Origin: Prevotella sp. UBA3757
GTDB taxonomy: Bacteria; Bacteroidota; Bacteroidia; Bacteroidales; Bacteroidaceae
Direction of reading: 5' to 3'
Length of the DNA stretch: 17,725 nucleotides
Assembly: GCA_002371715.1 (NCBI GenBank)
Contig: DFGF01000171.1
Span: 6,485 to 24,209, forward strand
In this document: positions 1 to 6,800 of the stretch, in pieces
Layout of the letters: every line of letters begins with the position of its first letter
How positions within the stretch are numbered: the stretch's first letter is position 1
Program-made: the position numbers and the translations under genes
The notes under the pieces: generated by a model
Seen by the model: the letters and a program-made list of their open reading frames with translations, nothing else
Told to the model about the DNA's origin: nothing
Databases searched by the model: none

Positions 1-64
1 GTACCACAGTCTTTGAAGTATCCCTGATAGCCTGCATCATTATGTTTCGCTTTCCATTTTTCAT
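1..64 (-). CDS. 5' end of a leftward gene, truncated by the window edge
   Basis: On the minus strand an ATG at 64 opens a frame that stays open to the left edge for 21 codons (MKNGKRNIMMQAIRDTSKTV...). A Bacteroidetes-type promoter lies 23 bases upstream at 87-118, which supports this being a real gene start. The N-terminus resembles the openings of Bacteroidales nucleotidyltransferase-fold proteins (an ...IRDT.K.V helix before the GSRARGD motif), but the diagnostic motif would lie outside the window, so this is only a guess. It is divergent from the toxin-antitoxin cassette that follows. Confidence 0.5.
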   Translation of the reverse strand, partial: MKNGKRNIMMQAIRDTSKTVV

Positions 65-86
65 ATAAGCATCGCTGAAGATAATG

Positions 87-118
87 CAAAGATACGAACA
101 ATATTTGATAATTCCAAA
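87..118 (-). promoter_or_regulatory. Bacteroidetes-type promoter, leftward
   Basis: Read on the minus strand this is TTTG (118-115), a 20-base spacer, then TATCTTTG (94-87), matching the TTTG / TAxxTTTG consensus of the Bacteroidetes housekeeping sigma factor. It would drive the truncated gene starting at 64. Confidence 0.6.
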
Positions 119-131
119 TTTTCGAGCAGCG

Positions 132-163
132 AAATCAAAGAAAAGCTCGTTTTTCTTTGATTT
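132..163. repeat. 13-bp perfect inverted repeat between divergent promoters
   Basis: AAATCAAAGAAAA at 132-144 is exactly complementary to 151-163 across a 6-base loop; the tract TTTTCTTTGA is then repeated at 161-170. It lies between the leftward promoter (87-118) and the rightward promoter (217-247). It could be an operator for an autoregulating antitoxin, a bidirectional transcription barrier, or both; the sequence does not decide. Confidence 0.55.
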
Positions 164-180
164 TCTTTGATGAGTCGTGA

Positions 181-205
181 GAAAATTCGCCAGAGGCAAA
201 TTTTT
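181..205. repeat. Imperfect inverted repeat before the first toxin-antitoxin promoter
   Basis: GAAAATTCGCC (181-191) pairs with 195-205 around an AGA loop, with one C/A mismatch and one G-T wobble. It ends 11 bases before the -33 element of the promoter at 217. Possible operator or terminator; a short T-rich tract follows. Confidence 0.35.
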
Positions 206-216
206 CCTCCTTTTTC

Positions 217-247
217 TTTGTAGAATCAAATTTTCTTTTTACCTTTG
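217..247 (+). promoter_or_regulatory. Promoter of toxin-antitoxin cassette 1
   Basis: TTTG at 217-220, a 19-base spacer and TACCTTTG at 240-247 form a full Bacteroidetes promoter, 20 bases before the antitoxin ATG. The same sequence recurs at 940-970 and, with one change (TATCTTTG), at 1445-1475. Confidence 0.75.
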
Positions 248-347
248 TCACAAATACAGCAAGTGCTATGGAAGAAAAGCAGTATCCACATATTGAAGAG
301 GAGCAAGGCATGGACATGGCCTGCGAACCTGTAGCAGGCGTTGCAGC
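217..347 (+). repeat. Direct repeat A, copy 1 (copy 2 at 940-1070)
   Basis: Promoter, leader and the first 27 or so antitoxin codons are nearly identical in the two cassettes; the first 70-odd bases are identical, from the promoter through the codons for MEEKQYP. Past about codon 50 the two antitoxins diverge strongly. This repeat therefore marks the conserved 5' end of the cassette, not the whole gene. Confidence 0.8.
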
Positions 348-564
348 CCCCTCAAGAAGTTTCACCAACGGCATTACCGAGGTACATGACTGGATTGACG
401 ACCTCGACTGGGAAAGTCTGCCTGTTCTCGGACCGAAAACAGAACAGGAAGCCATCAACAGAATTGACAAATTTGAAGAAAAATTGGCAAGAGGAGAGGT
501 CAAATGGATTTCCTCTGAAGAAGTGGATAGAATGTTATATCAGAAATACCCATGGCTAAGGTGA
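268..564 (+). CDS. Antitoxin of a RelE/ParE-type toxin-antitoxin pair (cassette 1)
   Basis: This 98-aa acidic protein precedes the RelE/ParE-like toxin gene and overlaps it by 13 bases, the usual arrangement for type II modules with a coupled antitoxin. It has no recognisable DNA-binding domain: the N-terminal half carries a conserved block around residues 35-48 (GITEVHDWIDDLDW) and the C-terminal half is a charged helix-rich region ending in WISSEEVDRML...WLR. The antitoxin role is inferred from position, size, charge and the duplicated neighbour at 991-1284. The start at 268 fits the promoter at 217-247 and the identical leader in the second cassette; an internal Met at residue 15 is an alternative. 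Compared with its paralogue, residues 1-48 are highly similar and the remainder much less so, which would be expected if the C-terminal half sets toxin specificity. Confidence 0.7.
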   Translation: MEEKQYPHIEEEQGMDMACEPVAGVAAPSRSFTNGITEVHDWIDDLDWESLPVLGPKTEQEAINRIDKFEEKLARGEVKWISSEEVDRMLYQKYPWLR

Positions 565-875
565 TTTGGGAAGCGACTGCGACATCCATTCTTCTGGAGT
601 ACATAGAAAATGCCCAGCATGAGTTTGGTAATTCTACGGTTAAACGTTGGCAGAAGGACAGAAAAGATATTGAGTGGCGTTTACAGCACCATCCTGTTTC
701 TTATCCTCCCGAAGAAATACTTCTGAACAGAAACATCACATACAGACATTGCCATCTCATGCATCGGCGCTTTAAACTCATCTACTATTACGATGAGTTA
801 TCGGATATTGTTCATATCGTGGACATCTGGGATACGAGAATGAGTCCCACGACGCTTACGAAAAGAATCAAATGA
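552..875 (+). CDS. RelE/ParE-family toxin
   Basis: The 107-aa product has the compact layout of the RelE/ParE superfamily: an N-terminal strand (VIWEATATS), two helices (residues about 10-45), then YRHCHLMHRRFKLIYYYDE, and a last strand-rich stretch with HIVDIWDTR typical of Bacteroidetes ParE-like proteins. RelE members cut ribosome-bound mRNA and ParE members poison gyrase; the sequence here does not tell which. The ATG lies inside the antitoxin gene, 13 bases before its end, so translation is probably coupled. A hairpin terminator follows at 908. The last 55 bases of the gene are repeated in the broken copy at 1326-1380. Confidence 0.8.
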   Translation: MAKVIWEATATSILLEYIENAQHEFGNSTVKRWQKDRKDIEWRLQHHPVSYPPEEILLNRNITYRHCHLMHRRFKLIYYYDELSDIVHIVDIWDTRMSPTTLTKRIK

Positions 876-907
876 TGCGCCTTGATGGGCAGAAATTGAT
901 TGTTGAT

Positions 908-938
908 GGCAAGGAAAACTAAAAATCCTTGCCTTTCT
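908..938 (+). terminator. Hairpin terminator of cassette 1
   Basis: GGCAAGGA (908-915) pairs with TCCTTGCC (926-933), followed by a pyrimidine tract TTTCTCTTT. It lies 32 bases after the toxin stop and ends right at the next promoter. Confidence 0.6.
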
Positions 939-939
939 C

Positions 940-970
940 TTTGTAGAATCAAATTTTCTTTTTACCTTTG
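940..970 (+). promoter_or_regulatory. Promoter of toxin-antitoxin cassette 2
   Basis: TTTG (940-943), 19 bases, TACCTTTG (963-970); identical in sequence and spacing to the promoter at 217-247, and 20 bases before the ATG of the second antitoxin. Confidence 0.75.
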
Positions 971-990
971 TCACAAATACAGCAAGTGCT

Positions 991-1284
991 ATGGAAGAAA
1001 AGCAGTATCCATATATTGATGAGGAGCAGGGCATGAACATGGCCTGCGAACCTGTAGCAAATGTTGCAGCCCCCTCAATGAGTTCCGCCAATGGCATCAC
1101 CGAGGTTCACGACTGGATTGACGACCTCGACTGGGATCGTTTTCCCAGTTATGGCCCATTCTCTGAAGAAGAAGCCATCATGAGAATCAAGGAAGCTGAA
1201 GCGGATTTGAGCAATCCAAACAAATGGATTTCATCAGATGAATTTAATAAACAGCTTTATGAAGAGTTCTCATGGCTAAGATAG
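991..1284 (+). CDS. Orphan paralogous antitoxin (cassette 2)
   Basis: This 97-aa protein is a paralogue of the antitoxin at 268-564. Residues 1-48 are nearly the same (MEEKQYP.I.EEQGM.MACEPVA, then GITEVHDWIDDLDW), while the C-terminal half shares only scattered residues such as KWISS and the final WLR. It is intact, with a full promoter, yet its toxin is reduced to a remnant (1272-1380). It may survive as an anti-addiction protein against related toxins, as a regulator, or simply be decaying. The sharp boundary between the similar and dissimilar halves suggests recombination between related modules rather than simple tandem duplication. Confidence 0.7.
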   Translation: MEEKQYPYIDEEQGMNMACEPVANVAAPSMSSANGITEVHDWIDDLDWDRFPSYGPFSEEEAIMRIKEAEADLSNPNKWISSDEFNKQLYEEFSWLR

Positions 1285-1380
1285 CATGATTTCTACGACG
1301 ACGCAACGGACACCGCTCATATCATGGACATCTGGGATACGAGAATGAGTCCCACGACGCTTACGAAAAGAATCAAATGA
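1272..1380 (+). pseudogene. Deleted remnant of a RelE/ParE-type toxin
   Basis: The ATG at 1272 overlaps the antitoxin end by 13 bases exactly as in cassette 1 and starts with the same MAK, but the frame stops after five codons (TGA at 1287-1289). From 1288 another frame encodes DFYDDATDTAHIMDIWDT... through to TKRIK and a stop at 1378-1380, matching the toxin C-terminus. Compared with the 324-base intact gene, about 215 internal bases are missing and the two ends are out of frame. The toxin cannot be made. Confidence 0.85.
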
Positions 1381-1412
1381 TGCGCCTTGACGGGCAGAAA
1401 TTGATAGTTGAT

Positions 1413-1445
1413 GGCAAGGAAAACGAAAAATCCTTGCCTTTTTCT
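1413..1445 (+). terminator. Hairpin terminator of cassette 2
   Basis: GGCAAGGA (1413-1420) pairs with TCCTTGCC (1431-1438), followed by TTTTTC. It is the second copy of the terminator at 908-938 and abuts the promoter at 1445. Confidence 0.6.
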
Positions 1446-1475
1446 TTGTAGAATCAAATTTTCTTTTTATCTTTG
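1445..1475 (+). promoter_or_regulatory. Third copy of the cassette promoter, in front of a structured RNA
   Basis: TTTG (1445-1448), 19 bases, TATCTTTG (1468-1475). It matches the two cassette promoters except for one base in the -7 element, but no antitoxin gene follows. Transcription should begin a few bases downstream, at the first stem of the RNA at 1479. Confidence 0.75.
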
Positions 1476-1478
1476 CAC

Positions 1479-1731
1479 CGACTTGGGGGAGAAATCCCGA
1501 GTCGCAGATGCATTAGCTTTTATTTCGCACTTGACTGAAAAGACCTAGGAACTCTGTTTTGGAATAGTTCGATGTAAGAAGCAAAGGGGAAGCCAGGAGA
1601 TGGCAATACCCAACTACCGTGTAGCTATGCACACGCCTTTGGCGTGGAGCATTCTTATACGGTAGTAGGGGTTCCAAATTTCCTAGGTCTGCCCCTTAGG
1701 TCAAGTGCATAAGAGTGGCCACGCCATTTTT
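1479..1731 (+). ncRNA. Structured non-coding RNA, about 250 nt, of unknown family
   Basis: The stretch has no plausible reading frame but contains nested complementary segments. A 5' hairpin pairs CGACTTGGG (1479-1487) with 1496-1504. A long rod follows: GCACTTGAC (1527-1535) with 1700-1708, GACCTAGGAA (1542-1551) with 1680-1689, and TTTGGAA (1558-1564) with 1672-1678. Inside it are a hairpin GCCA-GGAGA-TGGC (1592-1604, flanked by GGG/CCC) and an apical arm CTACCGT (1614-1620) with 1659-1665, capped by CACGCC-TTT-GGCGTG (1632-1646). A small stem TGGC-CAC-GCCA (1716-1726) with TTTTT resembles a weak terminator. The promoter is directly upstream and the HEPN gene directly downstream. It could be an RNA antitoxin, a cis-acting leader, or an independent RNA: the 180-nt rod also recalls 6S RNA. 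I cannot assign a family. Confidence 0.65.
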
Positions 1732-1745
1732 ATTGTGCTTTGCCT

Positions 1746-2642
1746 ATGCATTACAAAAGAGTAACGAATCAATGTACTAAGCTAAGAACAAAGATGGTTA
1801 GATGTAATTATAACAGTACAGATGCAGACTATGTTATTATCAAATTCAAGTGCAACTGTGGTAAAGAAGTAACTACCGATCTTATCCCAGTGCGTTTAAG
1901 ATATGATAATAGTAAAGATTTGAATTCGTTTGACCATGACAAGCCCATTATATGCGAGAGCTGTCTTAAGGAACATAAGATTCACTTTTATGACAACCTA
2001 TATTATGCATACTGTGAAATAATAACTATAGACGATGACAATTCACCAATTCAGATACGCGAAATTCCTTATGAATACACAATCGGATTAGATAATGCAT
2101 TACCAGACTATGCTGAAGAAATCGTAATGCTAAAAGACTTTATAGAAAAAGTCAAAAAAGAAACATCTCTGAATAATGCACTAATTTATAGAATGTTGTT
2201 AACATATTCTATTTCCATAATGGATGCTTATATTGGAAACACTTTTAGGTATTACATTAAGAAACACGAAATCTTTCTTAATCAGTTTATTAGTTGGAAA
2301 AAGCTAACTAACAAAACAACAAATAAGGAAAAAGAACTTGAAAGACTTAAGACACAATCATTTCAAAACATGAAAAAAGTTGTTATTCCATATTTTAGGT
2401 ATACATTTGGGATTGAGATACCGACCAACAATGTAATTGAACGTACTGTTTTAATTAGAAACTCGATAATACATAATAATGGTAGAGATGAAGATGGTTA
2501 TAAGAATAAAGTTACCTTAGGTTTAATAGAGGAATTAATACTAGAAATACAGAAGCTCGTCAATTTTATCACTCTTCAGATAAATGACACTGTTGTTGAG
2601 AAAATTATCTACGAAAACTTAAAGAAGAACAATGCACTATGA
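1746..2642 (+). CDS. Zinc-ribbon / HEPN-domain protein, putative RNase
   Basis: The N-terminus carries two Cys pairs, C-x-C-G and C-x2-C (residues about 36-40 and 70-73 from this ATG), likely a zinc ribbon for nucleic-acid or protein binding. The C-terminal half is helical, with a MDAYIGNTF segment and RNSIIHNNGR near residue 238. R-N-x3-H is the Rx4-6H catalytic motif of HEPN nucleases, and the surrounding helices resemble the RiboL-PSP/MAE-type HEPN group. HEPN proteins are metal-independent RNases common in toxin-antitoxin, abortive-infection and Cas13 systems. The gene is very AT-rich (28% GC at 2221-2280). Its stop overlaps the next start (ATGA). Start is uncertain: TTG 1740, ATG 1746 and ATG 1794 are in frame, and all leave the Cys pairs intact. 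No clear own promoter is seen, so it may depend on read-through from 1445. Confidence 0.7.
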   Translation: MHYKRVTNQCTKLRTKMVRCNYNSTDADYVIIKFKCNCGKEVTTDLIPVRLRYDNSKDLNSFDHDKPIICESCLKEHKIHFYDNLYYAYCEIITIDDDNSPIQIREIPYEYTIGLDNALPDYAEEIVMLKDFIEKVKKETSLNNALIYRMLLTYSISIMDAYIGNTFRYYIKKHEIFLNQFISWKKLTNKTTNKEKELERLKTQSFQNMKKVVIPYFRYTFGIEIPTNNVIERTVLIRNSIIHNNGRDEDGYKNKVTLGLIEELILEIQKLVNFITLQINDTVVEKIIYENLKKNNAL

Positions 2643-2896
2643 ATACAACCATTGAAATAGTAGACAGAAAAACTGTTTCAATCAATTTTGACTCAACAAT
2701 TGGTAATGAGACGGTATTATTAGAAGGTGATGTATATGACGGAGATATTAAACTCTACAAGACTGATATTCTTTCCAATCCAAGTCTCTCAAGATGTAAT
2801 TTTTCGGAAATTGAAGATGCAATAAGTTATCACAACTCACTTCCTTGTGACAGGAGTATTACTATTATTTACGATGATGAATATTATAAAGAATAG
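2639..2896 (+). CDS. Small acidic protein of unknown function
   Basis: The 85-aa product matches no family I recognise. It is acidic, probably mainly beta strand in its first half (TIEIVDRKTVSINF, TVLLEGDVY) and ends in YDDEYYKE. Its ATG overlaps the stop of the HEPN gene in an ATGA junction, so the two are almost certainly co-translated. This makes a partner or inhibitor role plausible, but nothing in the sequence proves it. The DUF2971 gene follows after 31 bases. Confidence 0.6.
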   Translation: MNTTIEIVDRKTVSINFDSTIGNETVLLEGDVYDGDIKLYKTDILSNPSLSRCNFSEIEDAISYHNSLPCDRSITIIYDDEYYKE

Positions 2897-2927
2897 ATAG
2901 TCATTATATCTCAATGCGAATATTACT

Positions 2928-3881
2928 ATGCAATCAGGAACTAGCAAAAAAAGGAAACAGCCTCTTAAGGTATATATTCCATCCGAGGAAGAAATAATGG
3001 AAAGAATAAAGGAAGAGGAGAAAAGAGAACGGATGTATCATTATACATCCTTGGACACTTTCTATAAAATCATTGAAGGCGTAAAGGATGATTACTTCAC
3101 ATTTCATGCGGGAAGTATATATACCATGAATGATACTCAAGAAATGTTACTTGGGTATAATAGCATCATGAAATACCTTCCTACTATCGAAGACAATCTC
3201 AAAGTGCCAGAAGAGGAAAAAATAACAACGATTCTCAAAGACAAGACAAAGAACAAACTCATCATGGAGAAATTTGGTGAATGGTTGATAAACGATGACA
3301 TCACCAATTTCGTTGTATCTTTCTCTGCGAAACCCGATATTCTTCCACTGTGGGCTTTATATGGCGGCATAGGTACTGGCGTGTGCTTAGAGTTTTCACC
3401 ATATCAGGTAAAAGAACACTATACACAAAAGCTTAATGAAACAAAAATTGACATCAAACATTGTGTTTATAAAGAAGCCGATATCAAAAAGCTATTATTG
3501 ACAGAGTTAGAAATAGTATATAAATTATTTCTCAAATCCAACAACGGAACTGGAAGAAAAGATTCTATGCAGAAGTTGAAATACCTTGCAACTATATGTG
3601 GAGTCATAGGGGCTTTTATCAAACACCCAGCCTTTGAATATGAGCAAGAAATACGAATGAATTTATTTCGCAATAAGGACGAATGGAAATTTACAGAAAC
3701 TCACAATGGCCAACGTTCTGTTTATGTGGAAGTTCCTATTCCAATAAAGGCATTGACAGGTATAATCATTGGTCCGGCAGCAAACATAAACCATATAAAG
3801 AATGCGTTAATTATGGCTTTAAGAACTAAAGGAATTAAAGTAGAACCTATTCAATCTAAAATTCCTTTTAGGCAATATTAA
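2928..3881 (+). CDS. DUF2971 family protein
   Basis: The 317-aa product shows the DUF2971 hallmarks in order: a charged N-terminal helix, then YHYTS (residues 37-41), SFSAKPDILPLWALYG near 131-146, GVCLEF just after it, and KHPAFEYEQEIRM near 232-244, followed by the beta strand and GIIIGP segment that usually closes the domain. The family's biochemical role is not established; members often occur in accessory and defence-like loci. No signal peptide. It follows the 85-aa gene by 31 bases and precedes the giant surface-protein gene by only 18, with no terminator in either gap. AT-rich composition matches the HEPN gene. Confidence 0.75.
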   Translation: MQSGTSKKRKQPLKVYIPSEEEIMERIKEEEKRERMYHYTSLDTFYKIIEGVKDDYFTFHAGSIYTMNDTQEMLLGYNSIMKYLPTIEDNLKVPEEEKITTILKDKTKNKLIMEKFGEWLINDDITNFVVSFSAKPDILPLWALYGGIGTGVCLEFSPYQVKEHYTQKLNETKIDIKHCVYKEADIKKLLLTELEIVYKLFLKSNNGTGRKDSMQKLKYLATICGVIGAFIKHPAFEYEQEIRMNLFRNKDEWKFTETHNGQRSVYVEVPIPIKALTGIIIGPAANINHIKNALIMALRTKGIKVEPIQSKIPFRQY

Positions 3882-3899
3882 CAAGTTATAGACATAAAT

Positions 3900-6800
3900 A
3901 TGAATATAATAAAAGTAAAAAACTATCGCCATATAGACATCGATTGGCTAAGATTGATTTGTATCCTTCTACTGACGTTATTTAACGGAAGCATCTATGC
4001 GGCCGACAGAGCGGAGGTTGACGGTATAATCTATGAGTATATACAATATGAGCAGGGATATGGACTTGTTCGTATAGTTGGAGTTAATCACTCTAAGATT
4101 TCAGGGGATTTGAAAATTCCCACAACTGTTAGAGATAAAAAATTGGCTAATAACCGAACATGTAGACCTACAGAAATTGCTGTAGGAGCATTTAGCAGTT
4201 GTACACAACTAATTTCAATAAACACCAGTAGCGTTAGGTATATAAAAGCACAAGCCTTCGCTGGATGCACATCTTTGCAAAAAATCTATCATAATTGTAA
4301 GGAAATTGGTTCTAAAGCATTTACTGGTTGCACAGCCATGGATACAGTATATTATTCAAACAATACATCTATTGCAAGTGACGCCTTTGATGAATACACC
4401 TATCAGAATGCCAAACTTATAGTACCTGATGTTTACAGGGAAGGGTGTAACAATCATGAAGTATGGAGTAAATTTCAAAACAAAGTCTATTCATACTCAA
4501 TTACTTTACATCCTACATACGGTAGTGTAAGTTATAATGGTATCTTAGTTAATAGCGATGAACTTGAAACCTTTACAATATTAGAGGGAAAATCTATAAC
4601 ATTATCATTTAAACCAGAAAGCGGACGTGAATTAGCAAATTTATTTATTAATGGTGAAGATGTTACTTCCAAAGTGAGAGACAACCAATACACGATAGAA
4701 AGCGTTTTAGAATCAATGAGTATACAAATATCTTTCTTCTCTATAACAATCTCTGCAAAAGGAAATGGCCGTATTTTATGCAAAGAGAATTCCGTGTATA
4801 ATGATCCTTGGACAGCAGGTTCAGAAAAAGGTAATACTAGAAACGGAACTAATAATTATATCGTACCAACAGGGGACTATCGTTTAGACTTCTTTGTATA
4901 CCCAGATGACGGATTCCGAATATCTAAAATCATTAGAGATGGGGAAGACATAACCTCTACAGCATATATTTATAGAAATGTGTATAGTGAAAATATATCT
5001 TACAGTACTAAATTAGAGTTTACTTTTGAAGAAATTCCACCTGTAATATATAAACTTTCGGTGAAAACCACAGGAAATGGAGTCGTTTCATATAACGGAA
5101 CTAATGTCCGAGACGGTGAAATGTTCTTCGACATCGAAGAAGGGAATTCACCTGTCTTATCATTTACTCCAGATACTGGAAACAAAATAAAAAGTGTAAA
5201 GCTGAACGACAAGGATATTACATCTGACTTGACGAACAATCAATACACTATTAATAATATAAGCAGCGACCATAAAATGGAGGTTGAATTTGAGCCAATA
5301 ATACACTCGTTAACCATCAAGGCAACAGGTTGTGGGTCGGCAACATTCAATAACACTGAGATTCGAGATAAAAGCAGTTCCTTCGCTGTAAACGAAGGTA
5401 CGTCGGCCACGATAGCCTTTAATACTGATGCCGGTTATCGAATCAAAACGGTAAAACTGAACGATACCAATGTCACATCAAGTATAGTTAATGGCCAATA
5501 CACCATCAGCAATATTAGTAGTGACAACACTCTGGAAGTAGAGTTCGAAAAGTCGACTTATATGCTGAACATAAAGTCGACTGGTAATGGAACAACTATA
5601 TATAACAGCACTTCCATTAGAAATCAGGGCAATTCTTTTACTGTTGACGAAGGAACGACTGCTGTCATCACTTTTAGCCCTGATGCAGGCTACAGAATCA
5701 AGAGCGTAATCATAAACGGAGCAGATGTTACGGCATTTGTCTCTAATAGTCATTATACTGTCAGCAACATTTCGGCAAATACGACTATTGAGGTTGAATA
5801 CGATACTATTCCTATCGCAAGCTACTCACTTAACATTTCTGCTACTGGCAATGGAACAATAACTTATAATGGTACTACCATTCGTGGGAAATCCCAAGCA
5901 TTTACTGTAGACGAAGGGGCTTCCGCTACTATTACAATTGCAGCTGATGATGGGCATGTGATTTCCAGCGTCAAGGTTAACGATGTTGATGTGACATCCA
6001 ACATCATCAACAACCAATATACCATCAGCAACATCTCGGGAAACACAACACTCAAAGTAGTCTTTGAGCCTATTACCCATTCACTAAGCATAACTGCTTC
6101 TGGCAATGGTAGTGCAAGCTATAACAGTACTGCAGTTAGAGGAAAGACGCAAACGTTTACAGTCAACGAAGGAACTTCTGCAATTGTTTCGTTTACGCCT
6201 GATGCAGGATATAGGATTGCCAGTGTAAAGGTGAACAATTCGGATGTGACAGCAAATGTTGCTAATAACCAGTATACCATAAGTAACATAACCGCGAATA
6301 CCACGCTATCTGTTACGTTCGAGGCTATCACACATTCACTGTCTATTACTGCGTCTGGTAATGGCTCTGCTGGCTTTAACAGCACAACTATTCGAAACAA
6401 GACAGAGGTATTCACTATCAATGAAGGAACATCAGCTACCGTTACTTTCACGCCAGATGCAGGATACAAAATTAAGAGCGTAAAGATGAACGGGACGGAT
6501 ATCACTTCATCGGTTTCCGATAGCCAATACACCATTAGTAATATCAGTAGCGATACTACTCTTGAGGTTGCGTTTGAGGCGATTACCCATACTTTGAGCA
6601 TCACTGCATCTGGCAATGGCAGCGCAACCTACAATAGTACTGCGGTTAGAGACAAGACACAGACGTTTACAGTCAATGAAGGGACTTCAGCAACAATTAC
6701 GTTTACACCTGACGCAGGCTATCATATTGCCAGCGTAAAAGTAAATAATACTGATGTGACAGCAAATGTTGTCAGCAACAAGTACACTATTAGCAATATT

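Larger units (their letters stand above)
821..970 (+). repeat. Direct repeat B, copy 1 (copy 2 at 1326-1475)
   Basis: These two 150-base segments align end to end without gaps and differ at only a handful of positions. Each spans the last codons of the toxin (DIWDTRMSPTTLTKRIK), the hairpin terminator and the next promoter. Together with repeat A they show that the cassettes share both ends and differ in the middle. Confidence 0.85.

Noticed and set aside
1272..1380. A second functional toxin gene
   Set aside because: Stop after five codons, about 215 bases missing and the ends in different frames.
1479..1731. tRNA, RNase P, tmRNA or SRP RNA
   Set aside because: The pairing pattern is not a cloverleaf and I see no conserved core of RNase P, tmRNA or SRP RNA. 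A 6S-like RNA remains possible and is noted.
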